Below are positions 19,385 to 27,011 of a stretch of DNA of 64,000 nucleotides, in pieces. Every line of letters begins with the position of its first letter. Position 1 is the first letter of the stretch. The DNA is from Companilactobacillus hulinensis (GTDB lineage: Bacteria; Bacillota; Bacilli; Lactobacillales; Lactobacillaceae), in assembly GCF_003946555.1 (NCBI RefSeq), contig NZ_RHOO01000002.1, positions 169,307 to 233,306 on the forward strand, in the 5' to 3' direction. A program made the position numbers and the translations under genes. Under the pieces are notes generated by a model. It did no database searches and was not told the origin of the DNA. It was given only the letters and a program-made list of their open reading frames with translations.

Positions 19385-20380
19385 TTACTTGAATTTGTCA
19401 ATTTCTACTTCTAAGTTTTCAGCGATTGGCAAGAATACCGAACTGAAGAACTTTTGTGCATCGAATTTTTTTTCATCTTCAATTAAATCGTTTGATTTTT
19501 TCCAGGCATCTTGACGCATGATTGCTGCTAAGTTCTTACGTAGTGTTTGAAGATGTTTTTTTAATGCAGGATTTTTTGTGCCATATGCTTGAATGTAGAA
19601 ATATAATATTTCGTTAAAGGTATTATCTAGTACATAGAAGAAGGTATTACGCATTTCTGCCAGATTCATCATCTGTGCAAAGGGCATATCCTTAAGAATT
19701 TGTTCTTTAGTAAAGGTTCCTGATGATGTAAGAATTGAATTCACTTGGCTCATGTCGGCAATATAGCTTGAGTAGTGTTCCAATTGATCTTTTTTCAATG
19801 AAATACCAATTTTTTCTTTAATTTCTGATTCATTCAATGGTTCTAGTTGTTTTAAAGTCATATTTTTGACATCGGAGCTCTCATCAACCAGCTTTTTTTC
19901 AATTTCTTTCAAGATTGATTGATTTTCGTTCAGATATTTCATTACGATAGGCCAGATGTGATCATTGAAAGTATCGTGGAAATGATTGAATAAATCATCA
20001 GTGTAAACATCCAAAACTTTTTTTTCAGATGGAAATTCTTTTACGTGAGATTCAAATTGTATTACTAATGGAAATCCATTTCGCTTGTCAGGATTACCGA
20101 CCAAGATACCAGTATCCTTACGTTGTTCATTTTCCCATTGTTTAAGTTCATTTAAGTCAAGTAATCCAAGCGGCATTAGGGTTATTTCTGAATGAGTGCA
20201 GAGAATTTGCAATGCAAAAGGGGTGATCATTTTTTGTGTTTCTGTGAATGATTTCAAGGTAACTCGCAATTTTTTTTGATTATCTAGATGATCCTCAGGG
20301 TCAGCATAGAAGGCAGAGGATTGAATAGGGGCATTTTCAAAACGGCCACTAATTTGTTTTTTTAAGTCGTCGATATCCAT
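19385..20380 (-). CDS. Unrecognised 331-aa cytoplasmic protein
   Basis: No family recognised. Soluble, Lys/Glu/Asp-rich, no signal peptide or membrane segment. The first ~130 residues look mixed alpha/beta (LRVTLKSFTETQK, ILCTHSEITLMPLGLLDL); the remainder looks helical with coiled-coil-like stretches (ENQSILKEIEKKLVDESSDV). It lies between the 99-aa gene (one base apart) and the isoprenyl-synthase-like gene, so the three are almost certainly co-expressed. Confidence 0.65.
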   Translation of the reverse strand: MDIDDLKKQISGRFENAPIQSSAFYADPEDHLDNQKKLRVTLKSFTETQKMITPFALQILCTHSEITLMPLGLLDLNELKQWENEQRKDTGILVGNPDKRNGFPLVIQFESHVKEFPSEKKVLDVYTDDLFNHFHDTFNDHIWPIVMKYLNENQSILKEIEKKLVDESSDVKNMTLKQLEPLNESEIKEKIGISLKKDQLEHYSSYIADMSQVNSILTSSGTFTKEQILKDMPFAQMMNLAEMRNTFFYVLDNTFNEILYFYIQAYGTKNPALKKHLQTLRKNLAAIMRQDAWKKSNDLIEDEKKFDAQKFFSSVFLPIAENLEVEIDKFK

Positions 20381-20381
20381 A

Positions 20382-20681
20382 TTAGTTGTTCTCCTCTTTG
20401 TGGTTTACGTCTGGGTCATTGCCATATATTTTCTTTAATTCGTTGAGCTTTTTTTCTCCTTTGGCAGTTAATGTAGCCGGTTTAAGAGTTGCTGTTGCTA
20501 AGGAGTAATTTTGGATTTCTTCAAGTTCCAAATCTTGGAACCAGCCCTTATCGTGAACACATTCAATTGTTTGATATAGTCTTGATTGTTTATTTAATTG
20601 ACGGTTAGAAGTGAAGTAATTACGATTTACATCATTAAGTAATTGATAAACTGCTTGTTCGGTACTTACATTTTCGGCCAT
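20382..20681 (-). CDS. Unrecognised 99-aa protein, first gene of the isoprenyl-synthase-like operon
   Basis: Small acidic protein starting at ATG 20681 behind AAGGAGAG. Sequence suggests a helical N-terminal half (STEQAVYQLLNDVNRNYFTS) and a possible winged-helix-like tail (ATLTAKGEKKLNELKKIYG, reminiscent of the wing end of PadR/MarR-type domains), but the evidence for DNA binding is weak. Reads directly into the 331-aa gene with one intervening base. Function unknown. Confidence 0.6.
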   Translation of the reverse strand: MAENVSTEQAVYQLLNDVNRNYFTSNRQLNKQSRLYQTIECVHDKGWFQDLELEEIQNYSLATATLKPATLTAKGEKKLNELKKIYGNDPDVNHKEENN

Positions 20682-20831
20682 AATTAATAACTCTCCTTAT
20701 TTGTTTCATATTACTTATATTCTATCGTTGTTCTATTCAATAAAAAATTAGTAAAATTCCTAAGTTAAATGAAGTTTCTACTGCGTTATGATAAAAAAGT
20801 AATAATATTAATATATTGGAGGAATATTTTA

Positions 20832-21041
20832 ATGGAAAAGAAAATACTAGTAAGCGGGTTACACTGTGAGAACTGTCCAAGACATATTGCGGAATTGATC
20901 AAGGATGCTAAGGGTGTAAAGAATTTGGACAAAGATATGGATAAAATGACACTAACAATTTCTGGAACTGAAGATTTAGATGTGAACGAAATCAAACAAG
21001 ACTTAAGCAGCAAGCCTTTCACTGTTGAGGAATTGGCTTAA
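20832..21041 (+). CDS. Heavy-metal-associated (HMA) domain protein
   Basis: 69-residue single HMA fold: ILVSGLHCENCPRHIAELIK carries the metal-binding CxxC, followed by the beta-alpha-beta pattern ending SSKPFTVEEL. CopZ-like copper chaperones normally have GMTCxxC; here the loop is GLHCENC. ATG 20832 is preceded by GGAGGAA. No copper ATPase is adjacent; instead it overlaps an EamA transporter by one base. Metal specificity is unknown. Confidence 0.8.
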   Translation: MEKKILVSGLHCENCPRHIAELIKDAKGVKNLDKDMDKMTLTISGTEDLDVNEIKQDLSSKPFTVEELA

Positions 21042-21922
21042 TGAATCAAATGACTACCAAAAAAGCTCAACTTTTAGGAGTTGAACTTAATTTAATATCG
21101 TTATTATTTAGTAGTATTAGTCCTGTTTTAAATAAGTTTTCGTTAGTAAGTTTGAATCCAGTTATTGGAGCATTATTCACAAGTGTTTTTGCCGCAATTT
21201 TTAATTTGATTTTGATATTCGTAATGTATCATGATTTTTCAATCATTAGGAATAAATGGGTCATTGCATTGGGATTATCAAATGCCGTTGGAGTTATTCT
21301 TCAATATATTGCTTTGACATTGTTGAGTCCGGTTACAGTTACTCTGATTGCTCGAATATATTTGGTATATGTATTTGCGCTTTCGTACATGTTTTTGAAA
21401 GAAAAATTGGTTAAGTGGGATTACTTAGCAATTGTTATGTGTATTGCTGGGTCAGTATTTGTCTCAACTGGTCGCATTCAGGTTGATAGTGTTTGGGGCA
21501 TTGTCTGTGCATTTATTTATCCTCTAATGTATGCAATAAATAATATAATTGCGAAGTATTTGGTTGAAGACAATAATCCAGGGAATGTATTGTTTTATAA
21601 TCATCTAGTTTCAGCAGTTTTGCTGTTCGTCTATGCATTGATCATCCCCGGCACCTTTGGTGGAATTGAAGCTAAAGCAGTAACATTTAATTTCTTTGGT
21701 GCTTTCTTCAACGGATTCTTATCATTGTTGCTATTCTATACAAGTTTGAAATTTATTACTGCTGGTAAGGCCAATATTGTGCGTGCGTTGGGGCCAATTG
21801 TCGTAATAATCTATTCATACTTTTTCTTCCCAATTCAGATCAGTTCTAATATTATCGTTGGTGCATTGCTATTGATTGCATCTACCGCAATTGTCACGTT
21901 TACTCGTGCTGATACTGAATAA
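21041..21922 (+). CDS. EamA/DMT-superfamily transporter
   Basis: 293 residues, about ten hydrophobic helices in two homologous EamA halves (LNLISLLFSSISPVLNKF near the start, FNGFLSLLLFYTSLKF in the second half). Drug/metabolite-type exporter or uptake permease; substrate unknown. Its ATG shares one base with the stop of the HMA gene, so the two are translationally coupled. Confidence 0.85.
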   Translation: MNQMTTKKAQLLGVELNLISLLFSSISPVLNKFSLVSLNPVIGALFTSVFAAIFNLILIFVMYHDFSIIRNKWVIALGLSNAVGVILQYIALTLLSPVTVTLIARIYLVYVFALSYMFLKEKLVKWDYLAIVMCIAGSVFVSTGRIQVDSVWGIVCAFIYPLMYAINNIIAKYLVEDNNPGNVLFYNHLVSAVLLFVYALIIPGTFGGIEAKAVTFNFFGAFFNGFLSLLLFYTSLKFITAGKANIVRALGPIVVIIYSYFFFPIQISSNIIVGALLLIASTAIVTFTRADTE

Positions 21923-21974
21923 GTTGCTAAATTTCCAGTTTAAATGTGCAACAGAACATAATTTTATATGCTTA

Positions 21975-22024
21975 AACTAAGCGGGGGTGGTAATCCAATA
22001 TAGGATTGCCGCCCTCGTTTGGTT
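21975..22024 (+). ncRNA. 22-bp RNA hairpin between the EamA gene and moaA
   Basis: Bases 21975-21996 pair with 22003-22024 without a mismatch as plus-strand RNA, including five G-U wobbles (21978/22021, 21981/22018, 21984/22015, 21988/22011, 21991/22008); loop AATATA. The wobbles point to function as plus-strand RNA. It has no U-tract, so it is not a standard terminator; it could be an mRNA 3' end or a moaA leader structure. Confidence 0.5.
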
Positions 22025-22037
22025 CAATACTCAATAT

Positions 22038-22076
22038 TTAGGTGTTTTTACTAATTCAAACTATTCCCAATATAAT
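22038..22076 (+). promoter_or_regulatory. Putative moaA promoter with possible NreC-like inverted repeat
   Basis: A perfect -10 TATAAT (22071-22076) is preceded at 17 bases by a poor -35 (TTACTA, 22048-22053). An imperfect inverted repeat TTAGG-N7-ACTAA (22038-22054) overlaps the -35, as expected for activator-dependent promoters. Weak by itself; suggested by similarity to the better box upstream of narG. Confidence 0.3.
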
Positions 22077-22141
22077 ACATAATAAAATTAGTTAATTATA
22101 TAATTCACAAATCCCTTTATAATATTTTGGAGGTTTTTAAA

Positions 22142-23140
22142 ATGGAAAAGCTGTATGACAAATACGATCGGTTACATGATTACGTACGATTATCGATAAC
22201 TGATCGGTGTAATTTGAGATGTGTTTATTGCATGCCTAAGGAAGGTCTGCCGTTTTTCCCAACTGATAAGGTATTATCCCAAGATGAAATTGTTCAATTG
22301 ATCGAGAACTTCGCTGAAATGGGTGTTTCGAAGGTTCGTATCACAGGTGGGGAGCCATTACTGCGGACTGATGTAGTAGATATTGTAAGGCGAATCAAAG
22401 CGGTCGATGGTATTGAGGATGTTTCGATTACTACCAATGGATTATTTCTAGCAAAAAAAGCTGAAGCATTAAAAGAGGCTGGACTAGATCGTCTTAATAT
22501 TAGTCTGGATACCTTCAAACCAGATCGTTATCAAAAAATAACTCGTGGTGGAAATATCGAGCAAGTTCTAAATGGTATAGAAGTTGCTAGTAAACTTCAT
22601 TTCAAAAAAATTAAGTTGAATATTGTTTTGATAAAAGGTCAAAATGATGACGAAGTATTAGATTTTTTGAATTATACCAAGGATCATGATGTTAATGTTC
22701 GTTTTATCGAGTTTATGCCGATAGGTAACGCATTGAAATCTTGGCAAAAGGAATATGTCGGATTAAAGAATGTCTTTACGACTTGTGATGAGAACAATTT
22801 TGATTACCATGCAATTGACCTAAGTGGTAATGGTCCTTCTGACAATTATCAAATCGAAGGTTATCAAGGCAGCTTTGGGCTTATCCATCCTATCAGTTCC
22901 AAGTTCTGTGAGAATTGTAATAGATTGAGGATCACGGCTGACGGATACGTTAAAGCATGTTTGTATTGGAATGAAGAAATCGATATACGTAAGGCAATTC
23001 CAGATAAAAAAGAATTTCGCAGGTTGATTCAAAAATCATTAGATAGAAAGCCATTGAACCATGAAATGGCGATGGATGAAGAAGATAGGATAATTGATAA
23101 GGCACCAACTTGGCGTCACATGAGTCAAATTGGCGGGTGA
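22142..23140 (+). CDS. moaA: GTP 3',8-cyclase MoaA
   Basis: 332-residue radical SAM enzyme for the first step of molybdopterin synthesis. N-terminal SAM cluster CNLRCVYC after SITDR, GGEPLLR motif, C-terminal second Fe-S cluster in CENCNRLRITADGYVKACL, and the essential GG C-terminus (MSQIGG). ATG 22142 is nine bases after GGAGG; the TTG at 22127 overlaps that site and is rejected. Followed by the SufT-like gene and rgg in one apparent operon. Confidence 0.95.
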   Translation: MEKLYDKYDRLHDYVRLSITDRCNLRCVYCMPKEGLPFFPTDKVLSQDEIVQLIENFAEMGVSKVRITGGEPLLRTDVVDIVRRIKAVDGIEDVSITTNGLFLAKKAEALKEAGLDRLNISLDTFKPDRYQKITRGGNIEQVLNGIEVASKLHFKKIKLNIVLIKGQNDDEVLDFLNYTKDHDVNVRFIEFMPIGNALKSWQKEYVGLKNVFTTCDENNFDYHAIDLSGNGPSDNYQIEGYQGSFGLIHPISSKFCENCNRLRITADGYVKACLYWNEEIDIRKAIPDKKEFRRLIQKSLDRKPLNHEMAMDEEDRIIDKAPTWRHMSQIGG

Positions 23141-23168
23141 TCGATCACACAAATTGAAAGGTAACTTT

Positions 23169-23483
23169 ATGATGAATAATGAAAAGATTGAAGACCAAGT
23201 AATGAGTGCATTAACCGATGTAATTGATCCGGAGTTAGGAATTGATATCGTAAACCTTGGATTGATCTACGAAATTGGTATAATAGAAAGCGATTGCAAA
23301 ATAACTATGACGCTGACAACTATGGGATGTCCTTTGGGGAACTTGTTAGCTGATCAAATTGAACGGGCTGCTAAGTCAGTAGATGGAGTGGATGATGTCG
23401 AAATTAATTTAGTCTGGGAGCCAGTTTGGAATGTGGGTATGGTCAGTCGTTTTGCTCGAACAGCTTTAGGAATTTATGGCTAA
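23169..23483 (+). CDS. SufT/MIP18-family (DUF59) Fe-S assembly protein, copy 1
   Basis: 104 residues. VIDPELGIDIVNLGLIYEIG and MTLTTMGCPL, with the conserved Cys, are the MIP18/DUF59 signatures; relatives (SufT, PaaD) help insert or mature Fe-S clusters. Tandem ATG codons at 23169/23172 follow GAAAGGTAAC. Lies 28 bases after moaA, an Fe-S enzyme, and has a close paralogue at 48747-49064. Confidence 0.88.
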   Translation: MMNNEKIEDQVMSALTDVIDPELGIDIVNLGLIYEIGIIESDCKITMTLTTMGCPLGNLLADQIERAAKSVDGVDDVEINLVWEPVWNVGMVSRFARTALGIYG

Positions 23484-23501
23484 AACTTTGGAGTGTGAAT
23501 A

Positions 23502-24413
23502 TTGAGAGAAATTAATATAGGTGTATTTATAAGTAAGCGTAAGGAATTAAAATTATCCCAGGTAAAACTTTGCGAGGGGATCTGTACTCAAGCAACTCTC
23601 AGCAAGTTTGAAAATAACGGTCGCGTACCTTCGCTGACTATTCTTAATAAGTTGTGTGCTAGATTAGGACTGACGGTCGATGATCTATATCAGGATTCAA
23701 TGGCGTCAACTGCCAAAATAAGAGATCTATTGAACAAAGCTGAGAAAGAATTGATGATGGAGGACTATCAGGGAGTAATTGATATCTTGAGCGGTATCAA
23801 ACCTGACAAAATTGAGTTCATTCCGTTGAAGACACAGTTTTATTATTTACGTGGCTTGCTGAATGCACTCACTAATCAGAAGCCAGTTGATATAATGTTT
23901 GATTTTTCGCAAATATTAGATGACTTAGATGATAAGCATCAGACAATTTTTACCCAGCTTGCATATTTAGGATCAGGTGTAATGTATGCTCGAGAGCAGC
24001 AGAATGATAAAGCCGACTTTTATTTTGGCAAGATCTACCATTACATTGTAGAGAATAAGAAGAATACAGAAGACGTGATAGATGACAAGGATAATCATTA
24101 CTTGAGAATTTTGACCCTTATCTTCTTCACAGCTGAATACGATGCTTCTAAAGGCAATATCAAGTGTAGTGATAAGTTGGTTAAGATGGGGATCAATCTC
24201 TGTGCTGATTATCATGTTACTTATTATTTGCCACGTTTAAAATTGCAGGCAGCACAGAATGCTATCAATGATAATAAATCAGAAAAAGAAATTACAGCTT
24301 TGATGAATGATGCGTTGGCATTTGCTCGTATTAATAATAATCAAGTGGTTGAAATTAGAGTTGCGGCACTTAGAACACAATACGAAAAAAATACAAATAA
24401 AGAAAATGTCTAA
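23502..24413 (+). CDS. Rgg/GadR/MutR-family transcriptional regulator
   Basis: 303 residues. N-terminal XRE helix-turn-helix (FISKRKELKLSQVKLCEGI, ATLSKFENNGRVPSLTILNK) and a long all-helical TPR-like C-terminal domain, the Rgg architecture. Rgg proteins often sense short peptides; I found no SHP-like peptide gene beside it. Starts at TTG 23502 behind TTTGGAGTG, 18 bases after the SufT-like gene, so it appears cotranscribed with moaA. Confidence 0.85.
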   Translation: MREINIGVFISKRKELKLSQVKLCEGICTQATLSKFENNGRVPSLTILNKLCARLGLTVDDLYQDSMASTAKIRDLLNKAEKELMMEDYQGVIDILSGIKPDKIEFIPLKTQFYYLRGLLNALTNQKPVDIMFDFSQILDDLDDKHQTIFTQLAYLGSGVMYAREQQNDKADFYFGKIYHYIVENKKNTEDVIDDKDNHYLRILTLIFFTAEYDASKGNIKCSDKLVKMGINLCADYHVTYYLPRLKLQAAQNAINDNKSEKEITALMNDALAFARINNNQVVEIRVAALRTQYEKNTNKENV

Positions 24414-24438
24414 CTACTTTTGTAGCTAGACGTTTTCT
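24401..24438 (+). terminator. Terminator overlapping the rgg stop codon
   Basis: 17-position stem 24401-24417 with 24422-24438 (AGAAAATGTCTAACTAC against GTAGCTAGACGTTTTCT), TTTT loop. The rgg stop (TAA 24411-24413) lies inside the left arm, so translating ribosomes would melt it. No long U-tract after it, so termination may be partial. Confidence 0.55.
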
Positions 24439-24455
24439 ATTACGGAGTGATACTT

Positions 24456-24674
24456 ATGCTGAAAAAATTTTCTAAAGAATGGGCAACACTCGATGTTTAT
24501 TGTGGGACCTTAGCGGGATTGACAATTCTTTTGATGTTTCTTGAGTGGGAACGTATCAAGGCGTTATCCATGGAGTTAGTGATTATGTGGATATTATCAG
24601 TCATTTTGATTCTGATACCACAGTTCATAAAGCTATATCATTTGAAAGAATTTCCTGATGAGAAGAAAAAATAA
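24456..24674 (+). CDS. Small two-pass membrane protein, 72 aa
   Basis: ATG 24456 follows ACGGAGTGA. Two hydrophobic segments (TLAGLTILLMFLEW and LVIMWILSVILILIPQFI) and a basic C-terminus (EKKK). No family recognised. Downstream of rgg and its stop-codon hairpin, possibly a target of that regulator. Confidence 0.6.
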   Translation: MLKKFSKEWATLDVYCGTLAGLTILLMFLEWERIKALSMELVIMWILSVILILIPQFIKLYHLKEFPDEKKK

Positions 24675-24684
24675 AAGCGTGATG

Positions 24685-24742
24685 AAAGGGAGTCATACCT
24701 AACTTGATGTAATAATACCAAGTTAGATATGACTCCCTTTTT
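24685..24742. repeat. Stem-loop repeat family A, copy 1 (also terminator)
   Basis: Arms AAAGGGAGTCATACCTAACT (24685-24704, extending to TTG) and CAAGTTAGATATGACTCCC (from 24719) around the loop ATGTAATAATAC. T-run on the plus side and A-run on the other, so it can terminate both the small membrane gene and nreC. Near-identical copies at 28130-28186 and 49299-49357. Confidence 0.85.
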
Positions 24743-24759
24743 ATGTAAATAAGTATTTT

Positions 24760-25413
24760 TTAGAATTCAATTAAGTGGTGATGAATAGCATAACGTACTA
24801 AGTCTGCACGAGTGTCAAGCTGCAATTTACGAATGATATTAGCTTTGTGAGCTTCCACAGTCTTAGTTGAAATGAACATTTGCGAGGCTATTTCCTTGTT
24901 TGAATAGCCTAGAGCTATCAGTGGGAAAATTTCTTTTTCACGTTTTGATAAGCCGTTGTAACCTTTGAGATTCACATCAACGCCATCAGAATTGATTTGT
25001 TGAATATCAGATTTAGTTATCATGATGTTTTTATCGATATAGTTTTCACCATTAGACAACGATTTTAGTGCTTTGATCAGTTCATCATCAGGAGAACTTT
25101 TTAGGATATAAGACATAGCACCATTGTGAATGGCTTTATTAATGTATTCTTGTTCTTCATGCATCGAAAGAATTAGAATTCGCACATCAGGATATTTGTC
25201 ATGAATTCTTTGAGTGGTGATCAAGCCACTTTCCCCAGGTGGCATGCTCAAATCCATGATGAGAATATCGATACCGCCTTGTTCAACACGCATATAAGTG
25301 TCAGTCCCATTGGCTTCTTCACCGACTACTTCAAAATTATTTTGCTGATTAACCAAAAAAGATAATCCTGATCTAACAACAGCATGATCATCAGCAATTA
25401 GAACTTTATACAT
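24760..25413 (-). CDS. nreC: Response regulator NreC (NarL/FixJ family)
   Basis: 217 residues. Receiver domain with the acidic pair (IADDHA), phospho-Asp in DILIMDLSMPPGESG and the Thr/Lys region (LILSMHE, YILKSSPDDEL); C-terminal LuxR-type HTH (LSKREKEIFPLIALGYSNKEIA, STKTVEAHKANIIRKLQLDT). In staphylococci NreC activates narGHJI and narK. Third gene of nreABC, 12 bases after nreB; likely binds the TAGGG-N4-CCCTA-like boxes upstream of narG. Confidence 0.93.
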   Translation of the reverse strand: MYKVLIADDHAVVRSGLSFLVNQQNNFEVVGEEANGTDTYMRVEQGGIDILIMDLSMPPGESGLITTQRIHDKYPDVRILILSMHEEQEYINKAIHNGAMSYILKSSPDDELIKALKSLSNGENYIDKNIMITKSDIQQINSDGVDVNLKGYNGLSKREKEIFPLIALGYSNKEIASQMFISTKTVEAHKANIIRKLQLDTRADLVRYAIHHHLIEF

Positions 25414-25425
25414 GATTTTCCTCCC

Positions 25426-26448
25426 TTATGCTACTGGAAACTTAACAGTTACAGTAGTACCCTCATTAAGCTTTGACTTAATACTAAATGCGCCATTTAA
25501 TGCTTTAACACGCTCATTCATATTCATGAGACCAAGTGAACGTCCATTGAATGTTTGATGCTTCGGAACATTGAATCCGTCTCCGTCATCAATTATTTCC
25601 AGCGTGATAAAGTGATCGTGTGAGACTAACAAAATTGAAATCTCGTTGGCATTTGCGTGTTTTAGAGCGTTATTGATTGCTTCTTGTGCGATTCGATATA
25701 ACACACTTTGGATGTCATTAGATAATCCACTTGTGTCGGCATTACCAATGACATCGATCGTTACACCGGAGTTCTCTTGCAATCTTTTGGATAGAACTCG
25801 TAATGCGGATAACAATCCAAAGCTGTCAAGAACTGAGGGACGAATATCAAGTGCCATTCGTTTGACCTCAGTAAGGGTATCGTTAAGTTGCGATTGGATG
25901 ACGTCAGTTAATTGACTAAGTTTTTCAGGTGACATCGTCGTATCACTAAGCCGACGCACTCCCATGATCGCAGAATAAACGCCTTGGGCGATGCTATCGT
26001 GAAGGTCTTCTGAGATACGTTTGCGCTCATTTTCGTTTGCACGATTGACGTATTGTGTCAATTTGCGTTGCTGAGCCAATTGATCCATACGATTAATGGT
26101 TCCACGATTCTTGAGCGTCAATGAGAAGACGTGTTCTTCTTGGTCGATGACATTATAGATCATGAAGTAGGAGAGTGGATGCGGCATATTCTTTGCTAGA
26201 GTAATAGGGATGGAAATCTGTTTCATTTTGTTTTGAATTATGCAATTAAAACAATTTTCAGTTGGTGAGAACTTTTGTTTAACTGATGAATCAGCAATTT
26301 CAAGTAAGTATTTTGGATTCATATTGAGTTCTTTTTGCAATTCTTTTGCCATATGATTGCTGACGAGTAGTTCATTGTCTTTAAAAATCATAATAGCATC
26401 AGTTGATTCATTGAAATAATTGTTGATCCACTGCGCAGTTTCAAGCAA
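25426..26448 (-). CDS. nreB: Sensor histidine kinase NreB with half a cysteine set
   Basis: 340 residues: N-terminal PAS domain (~1-115), DHp/HisKA_3 motif ERKRISEDLHDSIAQ with phospho-acceptor His149, and HATPase (AQEAINNALKHANA, IDDGDGF). Staphylococcal NreB binds an oxygen-sensitive 4Fe-4S cluster through two CxxC pairs. Here only C66 and C69 (ENCFNCIIQ) are present, aligning with the second pair; the first is absent. TTG start at 26448, after AAGGGG. Oxygen sensing may be altered or need a dimer-shared cluster. Confidence 0.9.
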   Translation of the reverse strand: MLETAQWINNYFNESTDAIMIFKDNELLVSNHMAKELQKELNMNPKYLLEIADSSVKQKFSPTENCFNCIIQNKMKQISIPITLAKNMPHPLSYFMIYNVIDQEEHVFSLTLKNRGTINRMDQLAQQRKLTQYVNRANENERKRISEDLHDSIAQGVYSAIMGVRRLSDTTMSPEKLSQLTDVIQSQLNDTLTEVKRMALDIRPSVLDSFGLLSALRVLSKRLQENSGVTIDVIGNADTSGLSNDIQSVLYRIAQEAINNALKHANANEISILLVSHDHFITLEIIDDGDGFNVPKHQTFNGRSLGLMNMNERVKALNGAFSIKSKLNEGTTVTVKFPVA

Positions 26449-26480
26449 AAAAAATCAGCCCCTTCTCCATATATGACGAA

Positions 26481-26906
26481 TCAAAGATATTGGGAGAGTT
26501 TTTGGGCTGTTTCATTAGAAACCTCTATATTTGAATGGTACCCAGCAATCAAAACACCGCTTACTATACTGGGAGTTTCAACAATTGGAACTGCCACGGC
26601 GCTGTGTAAGTGTTCGGTATTTGCAATAGGGGTATACATTTTACTAGAGTATTCGTATTCTGTTAGATCATTGTCCCAAAATGGCTTACCGGTTCTTATC
26701 ACCAAACCAGCAATCCCAATACCACTTCGTAAGACGATTTTTCTAAATTTTTCGTTAGTGTTTCCTGCAACAAATGACCATTTGATTGAATGTGGTGGAT
26801 TCTTTGATTGGATGGCAACACCTACAAAATCAAAGTCTTCATCATGATAAATTTGATTTACCAATGTTTGATAGTCAAATTGGTCATTCGTTTGTTCTAG
26901 ATTCAC
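26481..26906 (-). CDS. nreA: Nitrate sensor NreA (GAF domain)
   Basis: 141-residue single GAF domain protein (FDFVGVAIQSK, GIGIAGLVIRTGKPFW, SAVAVPIVETPSIVSGVLIAGYHS). In staphylococci NreA binds nitrate and controls NreB autokinase activity. GTG 26906 has AGGAGGAA six bases upstream. First of nreA-nreB-nreC; the 32-base gap to nreB carries that gene's ribosome-binding site. An antisense frame over this gene is a shadow. Confidence 0.9.
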   Translation of the reverse strand: MNLEQTNDQFDYQTLVNQIYHDEDFDFVGVAIQSKNPPHSIKWSFVAGNTNEKFRKIVLRSGIGIAGLVIRTGKPFWDNDLTEYEYSSKMYTPIANTEHLHSAVAVPIVETPSIVSGVLIAGYHSNIEVSNETAQKLSQYL

Positions 26907-27011
26907 GTCTTATTCCTCCTTATAATAACATTTTTAGAATTGATAAACATTGTTTTCAACGGTTTTTACGCAATATTGGAATATTATACAAATATAATTT
27001 TATATAGAGTA

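Noticed and set aside
20382..20681. ComX-like isoprenylated pheromone precursor next to a ComQ-like protein
   Set aside because: The 99-aa product is too long and has no Trp near its C-terminus; its only Trp is mid-protein.
21975..22024. Molybdenum cofactor riboswitch before moaA
   Set aside because: A single long hairpin only; none of the multi-helix Moco RNA architecture is visible, and the position is far from the start codon.
24685..24742. CRISPR repeat or IS terminal repeat
   Set aside because: The three family A copies are thousands of bases apart, with no spacers and no transposase; they behave as stem-loops or terminators.
26473..26847. 124-aa plus-strand frame
   Set aside because: Antisense to nreA, whose GAF domain, GTG start and Shine-Dalgarno are convincing.
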